Of a DNA stretch of 34,744 nt, positions 1 through 11,279 are shown in pieces. Every line of letters starts with the position of its first letter. Position 1 is the stretch's first letter. The position numbers and the translations under genes were made by a program. The stretch is from an uncultured Alphaproteobacteria bacterium (lineage in GTDB: Bacteria; Pseudomonadota; Alphaproteobacteria; Micavibrionales; CSBR16-224). The notes beneath the pieces were generated by a model, which made no database searches, was not told the DNA's origin, and saw nothing but the letters and a program-made list of their open reading frames with translations. The stretch covers positions 1-34,744 of the forward strand of contig CALDHH010000142.1 in the NCBI GenBank assembly GCA_937941575.1, in the 5' to 3' direction.

Positions 1-34
1 AAATAATAAAAACGCCTTTGCAGTTAACCCAATT

Positions 35-985
35 ATGCCAGAAATCATTATTAAAAATCTAAATGGAGCGGATGCACAAGAAACTATTGATGCAGTGGTA
101 GAATCATTATTAATCGCCTCACAAAGTGATATTGGTTATCAGGTTTTGTCTATGGTTAATGATTTGGGTTATAAAATAATAATTGATTTAAAAAATAATG
201 ACAATAATGCACAACTAGATTTTATTAATAAATCGATCGATATTTATGATATTGGTAAAAGTATAAATAGTTTTGCATTAATTTTAATACATGAATCCGT
301 TCATGCTATTCAATGTGACGCTGGTGATATCACTCCATCATTTTTATATAACCCTGTGGATTGTATAAAAATTATAATGGCAATGGAAGCAGATGTGAGA
401 GCCTTTGAATTGTTGGCTAGCTTACAAATTGCAAATACAGAAGATGATTTTAAAGGGCAACAATTCATAGTCCCAGAAATTATTGGTGATTTTAAGGAAA
501 GGGTGAAAACCTCTCCAGATATGCTTAGATTGCTTGATAGATTAAGTGGTAATCATAAAGAATATGATATAGAGAAAATATTGATGGCAGGTTTTTTAGC
601 CATGTATGATTCTCCTCGTATTCGTAGCCTTTATGAAAGAACTACTTTGCAAAGCTTGATTGCTAATGGTTTAGAAAGCTTTAGGAATCCGGAACTATAC
701 GCTAAAAGAATATCTTCAGCGGAGTTAATCGACAAATTTGCGATGGCCAATATTAAATATATAAAGAAATATATTAATAGTCCCGATTTATTAGATACTG
801 CTTTTTATAGAGCAGTTAGTGATGAGACGGTTAAGAATCTGGATGTATTACAAGCAGAACGTCAAAAGAATCCTGCTAATAAAGATGAAGAAGATTGGGA
901 TTTTATTTCTTATTCAGATATTAAGAAAGAGCAAGAAAGGGTTAATCCAAATCCAAAGAAGAAAAGCTCTTTTGCCAAGCTGTAA
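35..985 (+). CDS. Putative HExxH metallopeptidase-like protein (possibly DUF6782-like); 5' end may lie outside the window
   Basis: 316-aa ORF with LIHESVHAIQ (HExxH at nt 290-304) followed by a downstream MEADVRA motif. The reading frame stays open back to the left edge (NNKNAFAVNPI-M), so the ATG at 35 may be internal. Confidence 0.6.
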   Translation: MPEIIIKNLNGADAQETIDAVVESLLIASQSDIGYQVLSMVNDLGYKIIIDLKNNDNNAQLDFINKSIDIYDIGKSINSFALILIHESVHAIQCDAGDITPSFLYNPVDCIKIIMAMEADVRAFELLASLQIANTEDDFKGQQFIVPEIIGDFKERVKTSPDMLRLLDRLSGNHKEYDIEKILMAGFLAMYDSPRIRSLYERTTLQSLIANGLESFRNPELYAKRISSAELIDKFAMANIKYIKKYINSPDLLDTAFYRAVSDETVKNLDVLQAERQKNPANKDEEDWDFISYSDIKKEQERVNPNPKKKSSFAKL

Positions 986-987
986 TC

Positions 988-1644
988 TTATTTAGATTTT
1001 GTAATATCATCTTCTGGGCGCCAGCCTGATTTCCATTTTTTAATTGCTAATATCTCGGCTGGTTTACCATTATCATGGAACCATGAATCAACGGCAAATC
1101 TTTGTTTATTACTTAATTCTTCGATTGTTGCGGTTTGATGTGGCCAGAATCCAGCCCCGCTAAATAATGTTCGGCTAGTTGGCGCGGCAGTGGTGTGAAA
1201 TTTCATTAAACCATTGCGTTCTAATATTGATAAATAAATAGTTGTATTAGTGCTTTCATCAACGCAATCTTGCTGAAAATCGCCAACTTCATCAAAAGTT
1301 CTTCTGATATCTTTGCTGGTTTTATTATGTTTGCCAGTTTTCTCTTCAAATTTACCAATAGCTTTGGCCAGCAATATTCTTTCTTGGGCGGCATCTTTGG
1401 GTTTTTTCTTAAATATAATTTTTATTCCATACCATTCAGATTTGCTTAATTGAATATCATCAATTATTCGGCAACCATAACCGCGGCAATTTTGGTATCT
1501 GCCATTACTATCTAAGACTTCTATATTTTTTCGGCTGGTATAATCCGTAAATTCTTGCTTTGCATTATTGGCGCCACAGCCGGATATAATCACAGTCATT
1601 AATATCATTGATATTATTTTGGAAAAACTTAGCGCTTTTAACAT
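988..1644 (-). CDS. Conserved hypothetical lipoprotein
   Basis: N-terminal hydrophobic segment ending in a lipobox-like ISGC (MLKALSFSKIISMILMTVIISGCGANN). Body contains DCVDESTNTTIYL and a WPHQTA...AVDSWFHDNG pattern. Confidence 0.6.
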   Translation of the reverse strand: MLKALSFSKIISMILMTVIISGCGANNAKQEFTDYTSRKNIEVLDSNGRYQNCRGYGCRIIDDIQLSKSEWYGIKIIFKKKPKDAAQERILLAKAIGKFEEKTGKHNKTSKDIRRTFDEVGDFQQDCVDESTNTTIYLSILERNGLMKFHTTAAPTSRTLFSGAGFWPHQTATIEELSNKQRFAVDSWFHDNGKPAEILAIKKWKSGWRPEDDITKSK

Positions 1645-2994
1645 TTAAATCGCTCTTGAATGTTTGTCTTTTTGGGTGGTTACTAAATATTCATCGAAAC
1701 AAGATGCGGCAAGCCTGCCAAAGAATGCCTTTGGCTCATTAATAACCAGATGGCCTTCATTAAATTCAACTCCACCTTCATCAATATATTCAGATAGTTT
1801 TTCAATTGATTCCGACAAAACTGCATAATCCATATCAAATTCAGTGCAAATTCTATTTAAATCAGTTTCAAAATAACACATTATTTCTTCGATAATTCTT
1901 GATCTGAAATTATCTTGATGGGCTAATTTCATACCTCTTGCAATTGGAAGTTTGCCGTCTTTTATTTTATTTTGATATTCACGCACAGCAACCAGATTTT
2001 GGAAATATCCTTGGTTTAATTTACCAATTGATGATGCGCCAAAAGATATTAAATCATCAGCAGTATCCGTGGTGTAACCTTGGAAATTACGGTGTAATTT
2101 ATGGTCTAAATATGCGGTATACATTTCGTCTTCTGGTTTGGCGAAATGATCAATTCCAATGGGTTTATAGCCATATTCTACTAATAATTCTTCGGATAAT
2201 TTGGCTTGATTATATCGCTCAGTCGTATCTGGCATATCATATTTTTCAAGTAATTTTTGATGTTTACGCATCCATGGAACATGGGCATAACCGAATAATG
2301 CAATTCTATCTGGTGATAGTTCAGCCGTTAATTTAATTGAATCTTTCACGCTCTCAACTGTTTGTAATGGCAGTCCATATAATAGATCAAAATTAATTTT
2401 ATCAATGCCGTGTTTTTTTAATAAATCTAAACATGATTTTACCACATCATAAGATTGCACACGGCTAATTGCTTTTTGGACTTTTTCATCGAAAGATTGG
2501 ACGCCAAAGCTGATGCGGTTAATTCCACAATTTGCCAAGGTTGCTGCCATATCTTCAGTTATTGTTCGAGGATCAATTTCCGTGGCAATTTCTGCATTTT
2601 CAATAAAATCAAAATGTTCATATATTTTATCCATTACTTTTTGGAAATATACATGCCCAATATGGCTTGGCGTGCCACCACCCCAATGTAAATGCTGGAC
2701 TTTTAATTTACGGCCTAAAATATTTGCGACCATATCGATTTCTTTTAATAAATCTTCGCAGTAATTATCGATCAACTCGCCTTGTTTAACAATCATGGTT
2801 GCGCAACCACAATATAGGCAAAGCTCTTTACAAAATGGAACATGGATATAAAGGGAGATTGGCTTGTCTTCTTTGACAGATTTTAACCATTCAGAATATA
2901 TGTTTTCATCCACATCTGTATTAAAATGCGGTGAAGTTGGGTAGCTAGTATATCTTGGCACTGCCCGATCTAATTTTAAGATTCTTTCATCCAT
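1645..2994 (-). CDS. hemN: Oxygen-independent coproporphyrinogen III oxidase (radical SAM)
   Basis: PRYTSYPTSPHF N-terminus and radical SAM CxxxCxxCxC (CKELCLYCGC), with HWGGGTPS and NRISFGVQSF. ORF track starts at 3012, but MDERILKLDRAVPRYTSYPT beginning at 2994 is the more family-like start. Confidence 0.93.
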   Translation of the reverse strand: MDERILKLDRAVPRYTSYPTSPHFNTDVDENIYSEWLKSVKEDKPISLYIHVPFCKELCLYCGCATMIVKQGELIDNYCEDLLKEIDMVANILGRKLKVQHLHWGGGTPSHIGHVYFQKVMDKIYEHFDFIENAEIATEIDPRTITEDMAATLANCGINRISFGVQSFDEKVQKAISRVQSYDVVKSCLDLLKKHGIDKINFDLLYGLPLQTVESVKDSIKLTAELSPDRIALFGYAHVPWMRKHQKLLEKYDMPDTTERYNQAKLSEELLVEYGYKPIGIDHFAKPEDEMYTAYLDHKLHRNFQGYTTDTADDLISFGASSIGKLNQGYFQNLVAVREYQNKIKDGKLPIARGMKLAHQDNFRSRIIEEIMCYFETDLNRICTEFDMDYAVLSESIEKLSEYIDEGGVEFNEGHLVINEPKAFFGRLAASCFDEYLVTTQKDKHSRAI

Positions 2995-3059
2995 AAAATA
3001 CAGATATAGCATTATTATTACGATTTCAATTTAAATCTTTTGTTTTGATGCCTTAAAAC

Positions 3060-4058
3060 TTAAATACTTGCAGATATTTCTTCGATTATGCTATCGATTG
3101 TAATATTTTCTCCACGAGCGGCGAAATTTAATGACATTCTATGGCGTAATACTGGGCTTGCTAATTCTAATACATCATCAATTGATGGGGCATATCTGCC
3201 TTCTATTAATGCTTTTGCACGACAGGCTAGCATTAATGCTTGTGATGCTCTTGGGCCTGGGCCCCAATTTACAAATTCAGTTACATTTTTAAATTCACTT
3301 TGATCTGGTCGGGCGGATCTAACGAGTTTTAAAATCGCATCAACGACATTATCTCCAATTGGAATGGAGCGGATTAATTTCTGAATGGCAATTAAATCTT
3401 TATGCTCGATAATTTTAACTGCTTTTTCTTGGCTCGCACCAGTTGTCTGTAACATCATTTGACGTTCATTAATCTCACTTGGGTAAGTTACTTCTACCTG
3501 CATTAAAAATCTATCTAATTGTGCTTCTGGTAATGGGTAAGTTCCTTCTTGTTCTAATGGGTTTTGAGTAGCCATTACATGAAAAGGTTTTGGAAGATCA
3601 TATTGAACACCGCTTATGGTTACTTGTTGTTCCTGCATGGCTTGTAATAATGCCGATTGAGTTCTTGGGCTAGCACGGTTAATTTCATCAGCCATTAATA
3701 ACTGACAAAAAACAGGGCCTTCGATAAATCTAAAGCTTCTACTACCATCTTTGGCAATATCGATTGTCTCGGATCCGATTATATCAGATGGCATTAAATC
3801 AGGAGTACATTGAATACGTTTGGTTTTAAGATCAATTACCTTGCTAATTGTATCAACCAGTAATGTTTTACCCAAACCAGGTAGGCCGATTAGCAATAAA
3901 TGACCACTAGATAATAAAGTTATCAAAGATCTATCAATTACCTTATCCTGTCCCAAAACTATCTTGCTGATTTCTTGTTTAGCGGTTAGGATTTTGGCAG
4001 AATATTCTTCCATTTGAGAAGAAATATCTAAGCTCTTTGCTGCTTTATTTAATGACAT
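3060..4058 (-). CDS. MoxR-family AAA+ ATPase
   Basis: Walker A GLPGLGKT, LMADEINRASPRTQSALLQAMQEQQVT, and ATQNPLEQEGTYPLPEAQLDRFLM, all typical of MoxR. Confidence 0.93.
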   Translation of the reverse strand: MSLNKAAKSLDISSQMEEYSAKILTAKQEISKIVLGQDKVIDRSLITLLSSGHLLLIGLPGLGKTLLVDTISKVIDLKTKRIQCTPDLMPSDIIGSETIDIAKDGSRSFRFIEGPVFCQLLMADEINRASPRTQSALLQAMQEQQVTISGVQYDLPKPFHVMATQNPLEQEGTYPLPEAQLDRFLMQVEVTYPSEINERQMMLQTTGASQEKAVKIIEHKDLIAIQKLIRSIPIGDNVVDAILKLVRSARPDQSEFKNVTEFVNWGPGPRASQALMLACRAKALIEGRYAPSIDDVLELASPVLRHRMSLNFAARGENITIDSIIEEISASI

Positions 4059-4133
4059 TTTAAACCTCTTGCTTGCTTTTAATATAACTGTCTTTTAAGA
4101 ATATATATAACAAACATGAAAGGGAAGTTAAAA

Positions 4134-5345
4134 ATGGAAACTTCTGGGAAAATCGCAATACCTGCTTGGATGGTTAGTTTAGAAACTTTGACTCTGATGG
4201 ATGCTCTATTGGAAAAAGATTTGGACGCTATGTTCGTTGGCGGCTGTGTTCGAGATAGCCTGATTAACAAAAAAGTATATGATATTGATATCGCCACTAT
4301 ATTAAAGCCAGAAGAAGTAATGGCAAGACTGGGATCAAAAAATATCAAGACGATACCAACAGGCTTACAACATGGAACAGTCACGGCTGTGGTCGATGGC
4401 ACCGCTTTTGAAATTACGACTTTAAGAAAAGATAGCAATCAAGATGGTCGCCATGCTGAGATTGAATATACTAATTCTTGGCAAGAAGATGCGTTAAGGC
4501 GTGATTTTACTATGAATGCAATTTTCTGTTCGATGGAAGGTGATCTATATGATTTCTTCGGTGGTTTGGAAGATTTAAGGCTGGGTAAAGTAAAATTCGT
4601 TGGCAATGCAGAACAAAGAATAGAAGAAGATTATTTGCGAATTTTAAGATATTTCAGATTTTATGCTCATTACGGTAATGGTGAGATGGATTTGGATGCG
4701 CTTAAATATTGCATTAAACATGCAGATAAGATCCAGAGCTTATCAATTGAACGAATAAAACAAGAAATAATGAAATTATTATTGGCAACCAGAGCTGCTG
4801 ATATCTGGCAGATATTAGTTGATGAAGATATCGTCCAATATATCTATCCCAATGCCAAAGATATCGCTTCATTAAAAAGATTGGTTAAATTAGAGAGTAA
4901 ATATGATAGTCAAAATTTCCAATTAAGAAAATTAGCAGTTTTAATGACTGATAAAACCTTACCAAAATTTGCATTTTCCAATGATGAGAAACAAATCTTA
5001 CAAGAAATGGTCGATAATTTTGAAATTATTGATTTTAAGATGACTGAACAAGATATCAGACGGATTATTTATCAATTTAATAATGATACGGTTAGAAATT
5101 TATTATTATTAAAAGCTGCCAAATATGGCGAAGATGATAATTTTGAATCTCTATATCGTTACGCCACATCATATCGCATCGAAAAATTCGGCTTGCAAGG
5201 AATTGACGTCCTAAAACACGGCATCGAATCTGGTCCAAAAGTTGGGGAAGCGTTAAGATATGTTGAGAATTGGTGGATCAATCAAGATTTCAAACCGAAT
5301 AGAAAATCTTGTTTAGAAAAATTGGCTGAATTTTTAGAAGCTTAA
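4134..5345 (+). CDS. CCA tRNA nucleotidyltransferase / poly(A) polymerase family
   Basis: FVGGCVRDSLINKKVYDIDIAT, RRDFTMNAIF and RILRYFRFYAHYG motifs. ORF track starts at 4116; AGGGAAG just upstream of the ATG at 4134 favours the internal start. Confidence 0.9.
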   Translation: METSGKIAIPAWMVSLETLTLMDALLEKDLDAMFVGGCVRDSLINKKVYDIDIATILKPEEVMARLGSKNIKTIPTGLQHGTVTAVVDGTAFEITTLRKDSNQDGRHAEIEYTNSWQEDALRRDFTMNAIFCSMEGDLYDFFGGLEDLRLGKVKFVGNAEQRIEEDYLRILRYFRFYAHYGNGEMDLDALKYCIKHADKIQSLSIERIKQEIMKLLLATRAADIWQILVDEDIVQYIYPNAKDIASLKRLVKLESKYDSQNFQLRKLAVLMTDKTLPKFAFSNDEKQILQEMVDNFEIIDFKMTEQDIRRIIYQFNNDTVRNLLLLKAAKYGEDDNFESLYRYATSYRIEKFGLQGIDVLKHGIESGPKVGEALRYVENWWINQDFKPNRKSCLEKLAEFLEA

Positions 5346-5358
5346 TTCTTAATGTTTC

Positions 5359-5802
5359 TTATTTATCCAATTGCCTAATGGCTTCACCAGCAATCATTGC
5401 GCAAGATATGGCGATATTTAATGATCTCTCATCAGGTTCCATTTTTATTGTAACGCGGTTATTACAGGCATTATGAATTGATTCTGGAACGCCTGCGCTT
5501 TCTCGCCCAGCAAGTAAGATGTCGTTTTCTTCGAATTTAAAATCTGTATATGATTTATCGGTTTTGGTGGTCATTAAGATTATTCTATTATTGCTGTAAG
5601 TTTCTTGGAAAGCATCGAAACTTGGATGTCTGGTTAAATCCAAACGATCGATATAATCCATGCCTGCTCGTTTCATCTGACGGGTATTGAATGGAAATCC
5701 ACATGGCTCAATAATATCAAGCGGTACTCCTAAACAAACACAAAGGCGCATGATTGTGCCAACATTTTGTGGGATATCTGGTTTATACAGGGCTAATCTC
5801 AT
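5359..5802 (-). CDS. trmL: tRNA (cytidine(34)-2'-O)-methyltransferase (SPOUT)
   Basis: ALYKPDIPQNVGTIMRLCVCLGVPLDIIEPCGFP, LLAGRESAGVPESIHNACNNRVTIKM and SLNIAISCAMIAGEAIRQL. Confidence 0.9.
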   Translation of the reverse strand: MRLALYKPDIPQNVGTIMRLCVCLGVPLDIIEPCGFPFNTRQMKRAGMDYIDRLDLTRHPSFDAFQETYSNNRIILMTTKTDKSYTDFKFEENDILLAGRESAGVPESIHNACNNRVTIKMEPDERSLNIAISCAMIAGEAIRQLDK

Positions 5803-6590
5803 TTAACTACTCCATGTATTCCGATGCCAAATGCCAATGATATTAAAGCAAGTAAGACAATATGACCGGGATAGAAAATATGTAAGAAATATTTAGGCAT
5901 TAATCTTTTTTCTGATTTTATGAACTTTGCTAAGAATATAACTAATATAGTTGGAATAGTTGCAAAGAATCCGACAATTGTATTCATTGCTGCGACATTC
6001 GATACATAAAGCTGTACATCAGGGATGGCTTTAAAATCAGGGACATTTACGATTGGACCAAGATTGGAGTTGAATAATAATATTATTGTCCAGAATATAC
6101 CATAGCTTCTTTGGGTTAAAACCATATAGAATGCGGCTGGTATTAATGCCCCTGCGGTTCCAAATTCCCAGCTTCCTGGTAGCACAGTTGCAATTAACCC
6201 CAAGGTAAAGATAAGATTATTTTGCCAAGTTTTTAATTTATCCATTACAATTATAAGGGCTGCACCTGCTGCAAGGGTGAATAAGACGTTTAGATTATTC
6301 TCACCTCTGGCTAGGGTAAAGATCGGTTCAACCAATACTGCCAAGGCGACCAATCCAACAACATATTTATAATTTTCTGCCCGAGTCCGATACATTGCAC
6401 AGGCAACTCCGTAACAAAATAATGGAAAAGCGAGTCTTCCGATGTAATATGCTTCCACGGATGCATGTGAGAAGACCAAATGATTGACATGATCGATTAA
6501 CATTGTAATCACAGCTATTATCTTGATTAGATCAAGTGATGCCCCAGATACGGGTAAGTTTTTATATGCAGTTTTCATTTTATGTACCAT
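5799..6590 (-). CDS. TraX-family membrane protein
   Basis: SGASLDLIKIIAVITMLIDHVNHLVF...YYIGRLAFPLFCYGVACAMYRT matches the TraX family start; multiple TM helices. Overlaps the trmL start by ATGA (5799-5802). Confidence 0.8.
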   Translation of the reverse strand: MVHKMKTAYKNLPVSGASLDLIKIIAVITMLIDHVNHLVFSHASVEAYYIGRLAFPLFCYGVACAMYRTRAENYKYVVGLVALAVLVEPIFTLARGENNLNVLFTLAAGAALIIVMDKLKTWQNNLIFTLGLIATVLPGSWEFGTAGALIPAAFYMVLTQRSYGIFWTIILLFNSNLGPIVNVPDFKAIPDVQLYVSNVAAMNTIVGFFATIPTILVIFLAKFIKSEKRLMPKYFLHIFYPGHIVLLALISLAFGIGIHGVVK

Positions 6591-6702
6591 AAAGTTTAAA
6601 AAAAGAAGATTTAATTGAAGAATAAACTTTTCAAACTATAAAGGAAATACTATAAATTATACTATTGTTTTTTATATTCGAAAAATTGAAGGTTGAATAA
6701 AC

Positions 6703-7236
6703 ATGTCTAAGACAGAAAAAATTGATGAGAATAAAAGGGATTTCTTATATTTAGCTGCGGCTGGTATGGGAGTTGTTGGTGTAGGTTCTGCGGTTTGGCC
6801 ATTGGTCGATAGTATGAATCCAGCCGCTGATGTATTGGCGCTGGCATCAACGGAAGTTGATTTATCATCAGTTGAGATTGGTCAATCAATCAAAGTTGTT
6901 TGGAGAGGTAAACCAGTTTTTATCAGAAGAAGAACTAAGGAGGAAATCACAGAGGCGAATTCAGTAGAAGTTGAAACCTTGCGTGATAAGCAATCAGATA
7001 CAGATCGAGTTCAGAATCCTGAATGGTTAATTATGGTTGGTGTTTGTACTCATCTTGGTTGTATTCCTTTGGGAAATAAACCTGCGGAAGTTAAGGGTGA
7101 ATATAATGGTTGGTTCTGTCCTTGTCACGGATCGCATTATGATACATCTGGTCGGATTAGAAAAGGTCCAGCCCCAAAGAATTTAGAAGTTCCAGAATAT
7201 AAATTTGTGACAGATACACAAGTGATTATTGGTTAA
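6703..7236 (+). CDS. petA: Ubiquinol-cytochrome c reductase iron-sulfur (Rieske) subunit
   Basis: Rieske motifs CTHLGC and [21 protein letters not shown]-terminal [13 protein letters not shown] signal/anchor. Confidence 0.97.
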   Translation: MSKTEKIDENKRDFLYLAAAGMGVVGVGSAVWPLVDSMNPAADVLALASTEVDLSSVEIGQSIKVVWRGKPVFIRRRTKEEITEANSVEVETLRDKQSDTDRVQNPEWLIMVGVCTHLGCIPLGNKPAEVKGEYNGWFCPCHGSHYDTSGRIRKGPAPKNLEVPEYKFVTDTQVIIG

Positions 7237-7264
7237 TAATATAAAAAATTAAAGGTTTGAATTA

Positions 7265-8542
7265 ATGTCAGGAAATACAGAAAAAGGGCAGTTTGATAAT
7301 AAAGTAGTAAGCTGGGTTGATGAAAGATTACCTATCTTTACTATGTTGTCAAAAGAATATGGAGTTTTCCCTACTCCGAAGAATTTCAATTATTTTTGGA
7401 ATTTCGGTGCGATTGCGATGGCAATGTTAAGCATCATGATTTTAACTGGTATATTCTTGGCGATGAATTATACAGCCCATGCAGATGAAGCTTTCAATAG
7501 TGTTGAGCGTATTACCAGAGATGTCAATTACGGTTGGTTGCTACGTTACTTACATATGAATGGCGCTTCATTCTTCTTTATTGCAGTATATATTCATATC
7601 GGTCGTGGCTTATTTTATGGTTCTTACAAAGGACCTAGAGAATTACTTTGGATATTCGGTGTCTTGATATTCTTGCTTATGATGGGTACTGCGTTCATGG
7701 GTTACACACTTCCTTGGAGCCAGATGTCTGGTTGGGGTGCAACAGTAATTACCAATTTATTCTCGGCCATTCCAATTGTGGGTGATTCAATTCATACATT
7801 GTTGATCGGTGGCTTTACGGTCGATAATCCGACTTTAAATCGTTTCTTTGCTTTGCATTATTTATTACCATTTGTGATCGTAGCGGTAGTATTCTTACAT
7901 GTTTGGGCTCTGCACGTAACGGGATCAAATAACCCATTGGGGATTGAACCAAAATCAAAGAAAGATACTTTGCCATTTCACCCATATTATACTTCTAAGG
8001 ACGTATTTGGTTTGTCGGTATTCTTGTTATTCTATCTATGGGTTGTGTTCTTCCACCCATTGGCATTATCACATGCGGATCACTTTAAACCGTTTGATTC
8101 AATGGTAACTCCAGAACATATTGTTCCAGAATGGTATTTCTTACCTTTCTATGCGATTTTGAAAAGCTTTACAGCGGATCTGGTTATCCCATTTACTGGT
8201 ATTATTTTGGTTGAAGCAAAATTACTTGGTGTATTGGCGATGTTTGGTTCAATTGGTTTGTTATTCGTTCTGCCTTGGTTAGATTCATCACCAGTTAGAT
8301 CAGCAACATTTAGACCAATTTACAAAATTTGCTTATTCTTGCTTTTAATATCTATGTTAGTTCTTGGTTATACTGGTTCACAACCTGCGGAAGGTTGGGT
8401 GGTAGTAGCGGCTCAGATTACAACGGCTTATTATTTCATCCATTTCTTGGTTATCCTACCGTTATTGGGAAAAATTGAGAGAACGAAACCTTTGCCAAAA
8501 TCAATCAATGAATCGGTCTTGGCCAAGAAAGAAGGAAAATAA
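7265..8542 (+). CDS. petB: Cytochrome b of the bc1 complex
   Basis: [59 protein letters not shown] and [14 protein letters not shown]. Confidence 0.97.
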   Translation: MSGNTEKGQFDNKVVSWVDERLPIFTMLSKEYGVFPTPKNFNYFWNFGAIAMAMLSIMILTGIFLAMNYTAHADEAFNSVERITRDVNYGWLLRYLHMNGASFFFIAVYIHIGRGLFYGSYKGPRELLWIFGVLIFLLMMGTAFMGYTLPWSQMSGWGATVITNLFSAIPIVGDSIHTLLIGGFTVDNPTLNRFFALHYLLPFVIVAVVFLHVWALHVTGSNNPLGIEPKSKKDTLPFHPYYTSKDVFGLSVFLLFYLWVVFFHPLALSHADHFKPFDSMVTPEHIVPEWYFLPFYAILKSFTADLVIPFTGIILVEAKLLGVLAMFGSIGLLFVLPWLDSSPVRSATFRPIYKICLFLLLISMLVLGYTGSQPAEGWVVVAAQITTAYYFIHFLVILPLLGKIERTKPLPKSINESVLAKKEGK

Positions 8543-8543
8543 A

Positions 8544-9314
8544 ATGATGAAGATTAGAAAATTATTCTCAGTATTTATTGTCTTAGCTTTTTTAAGCCCT
8601 GTTGCATCACATGCTGCGAAATCTACGGAAGAATTACCAAATATTCCATGGGGATTTCAAAAAGTATTTAGCACATATGATAGACCAGCATTACAACGTG
8701 GTTTCCAAGTATATAAAGAAGTATGTGCAGGTTGTCATGGTTTGGATAAAGTTGCCTATCGTAACCTATCTGGCCTTGGTTATAACCCAGATGAGATTAA
8801 AGCAATTGCGGCTGAATATACAGTAATTGATGGTCCAAATGACGAAGGTGAAATGTTTGAAAGAGCAGCAGTTCCAGCCGATCGTTTTGTAAGCCCTTTT
8901 CCAAATGATAACGCAGCGCGTGCATCAAATGGCGGGGCTTTGCCACCAGATTTATCTTTGATTATCAAAGCTAGAACTAATGGTCCAAATTATCTTTTCG
9001 GTCTATTAACTGGTTACGCAGAAGAAGCACCAGCCGGCGAAGAATTATTAGATGGTCAATATTGGAATAAATATTTCCCAGGTCATAAAATAAGCATGGC
9101 TCCACCATTAAGCGATGGTTTAATTACTTATTCTGATGGTACTGAGGCAACGGTTGAAATGGCAACTCGTGATGTTGTTGAATTTTTAGCTTGGGCGTCT
9201 GAACCAACAATGGAAGCAAGAAAGCAAATGGGGGTTAAGGTTTTATTATTCTTATTCTTCTTATCTGTCTTGTTATATATTGTGAAAAGAAGAGTATGGA
9301 GAGATGTTCACTAA
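8544..9314 (+). CDS. petC: Cytochrome c1
   Basis: Heme c motif CAGCHG, NDNAARASNGGALPPDLSLI, and a C-terminal TM anchor. ATG at 8544 gives a clean signal peptide; the ORF-track start at 8475 lies within petB. Confidence 0.95.
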   Translation: MMKIRKLFSVFIVLAFLSPVASHAAKSTEELPNIPWGFQKVFSTYDRPALQRGFQVYKEVCAGCHGLDKVAYRNLSGLGYNPDEIKAIAAEYTVIDGPNDEGEMFERAAVPADRFVSPFPNDNAARASNGGALPPDLSLIIKARTNGPNYLFGLLTGYAEEAPAGEELLDGQYWNKYFPGHKISMAPPLSDGLITYSDGTEATVEMATRDVVEFLAWASEPTMEARKQMGVKVLLFLFFLSVLLYIVKRRVWRDVH

Positions 9315-9366
9315 TCTCATTTAAAAAGCCTCTTAGATTTTTTGGAAGAATAGTTAAAGATTAAGA

Positions 9367-11277
9367 ATGTTAGATAATAAAATATTAGATAAAATTAACT
9401 ATCCAGAAGATCTAAGATCTTTTGATAAATCTGATTTACAGCAAATTACGGATGAATTAAGAGAATTCGTAATTGATACTGTATCTTTTACTGGTGGGCA
9501 TTTGGGTGCTGGGCTTGGAGTAATTGAGCTTACAATTGCCATTCATTATATCTTTAATACGCCAGAAGATAACTTAATCTGGGATGTTGGGCATCAAGCT
9601 TATCCGCATAAAATTTTAACTGGTCGTAAAGATAGAATTAGAACTTTGCGTAAAGGTGATGGATTAAGCGGTTTTACCAAAAGATGCGAAAGTGAATATG
9701 ATGATTTTGGAGCGGGGCATAGCTCCACTTCGATATCAGCAGGTTTGGGTATGGCGGTTGCCGATAAGCTAGATCAAAAAGATAATAAAACAATTGCAGT
9801 AATTGGCGATGGCGCGATGAGCGCAGGGCAAGCATATGAAGCAATGAATAATGCTGGTGCTATGAAATCCAAAAATCTAATCGTGGTTTTAAATGATAAT
9901 GACATGTCGATTGCACCGCCAGTTGGGGCTTTGAGTGCGCATCTATCAAGAATTATTTCATCAAAACAATATCGGAATATGCGTGAATTTGGTAAGAAAT
10001 TATCCAATAAAATGCCTGATGCAATTAAGGTCGCTGCCAAAAGATCAGAAGAATATGCGCGTGGAATGTTAACGGGTGGGACTTTATTTGAAGAGCTTGA
10101 TTTTTATTATGTTGGACCAATTGATGGCCATAATTTAAACCATTTATTGCCGGTCTTGGAAAACTTGCGAGATATGGAACAATCTTCCCCAATTTTATTA
10201 CATGTGGTTACGCAAAAAGGCAAAGGTTATAAACCAGCCGAAGATGCAATTGATAAAATGCATGGAGTTGGAAAATTTGATGTAATTACAGGGGCGCAAG
10301 TAAAAGCAAAATCAAACGCCCCAAGCTATACTGCAATATTTTCAGAATCTATAATTCAAGAAGCTGCCAAAGATGATAAAATTGTAACCATTACGGCTGC
10401 AATGCCTGATGGAACTGGTTTAAAGAAATTCAAAGAATTATATCCAGATCGCTTTTTTGATGTTGGAATTGCTGAACAACATGCAGTTACTTTTGCGGCT
10501 GGAATGGCTTGTAAGGGTTATAAACCATTTGTGGCGATTTATTCAACATTCTTACAACGTGCATATGATCAAATCGTTCATGATGTTGCGATCCAAAACT
10601 TGCCAGTTCGTTTTGCGATTGATCGGGCTGGTCTAGTTGGCGCGGATGGGCAAACTCATGCGGGTAGTTTTGATATATCTTATTTAGGGGCTCTGCCAAA
10701 TTTTATTTTAATGGCCGCAGCCGATGAAGCGGAATTAAAACATATGGTTGCAACCCAAGTTGCAATTGATAATATGCCATCAGCCCTGCGTTACCCAAGA
10801 GGTGAAGGCGTTGGAGTTGAAATTCCAGAGATTGGCCAAGCATTAGAGATCGGTAAAGGCCGCATTTTAAAATCTGGCGATAAGATTGCATTATTAAGTT
10901 ATGGGACAAGATTAAAAGAAACTTTAATGGCGGCCGAGAATTTGGAAGCTTTAGGATTATCAACAACAGTGGCCGATGCCAGATTTGCCAAGCCTTTGGA
11001 TCAAGATTTAATAAAAGAATTGGTTTTAAACCATCAAATATTAATCACAATTGAAGAAGGATCTGTTGGTGGATTTGGATCTTTTGTTTTGAATTATTTA
11101 ATGGAAGATGATTTATTAAATACAAATTGTCAGATTAAAAACATGGTCTTGCCTGATATATTTATCGACCATAATGACCCTGCGAAGCAATATAAATCGG
11201 CAAAATTAGATGCAGATAATATTGTTAAGATGGTTAATGATATCTTAGCAAAACAGAGTTTAGTCGAGGCAGTATAA
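9367..11277 (+). CDS. dxs: 1-deoxy-D-xylulose-5-phosphate synthase
   Basis: [82 protein letters not shown]. Confidence 0.97.
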   Translation: MLDNKILDKINYPEDLRSFDKSDLQQITDELREFVIDTVSFTGGHLGAGLGVIELTIAIHYIFNTPEDNLIWDVGHQAYPHKILTGRKDRIRTLRKGDGLSGFTKRCESEYDDFGAGHSSTSISAGLGMAVADKLDQKDNKTIAVIGDGAMSAGQAYEAMNNAGAMKSKNLIVVLNDNDMSIAPPVGALSAHLSRIISSKQYRNMREFGKKLSNKMPDAIKVAAKRSEEYARGMLTGGTLFEELDFYYVGPIDGHNLNHLLPVLENLRDMEQSSPILLHVVTQKGKGYKPAEDAIDKMHGVGKFDVITGAQVKAKSNAPSYTAIFSESIIQEAAKDDKIVTITAAMPDGTGLKKFKELYPDRFFDVGIAEQHAVTFAAGMACKGYKPFVAIYSTFLQRAYDQIVHDVAIQNLPVRFAIDRAGLVGADGQTHAGSFDISYLGALPNFILMAAADEAELKHMVATQVAIDNMPSALRYPRGEGVGVEIPEIGQALEIGKGRILKSGDKIALLSYGTRLKETLMAAENLEALGLSTTVADARFAKPLDQDLIKELVLNHQILITIEEGSVGGFGSFVLNYLMEDDLLNTNCQIKNMVLPDIFIDHNDPAKQYKSAKLDADNIVKMVNDILAKQSLVEAV

Positions 11278-11279
11278 TA

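Noticed and set aside
1938-2764. Plus-strand ORFs (132, 78 and 83 aa) inside hemN
   Set aside because: Antisense to a clear hemN; low-complexity, no start-site signals or domains.
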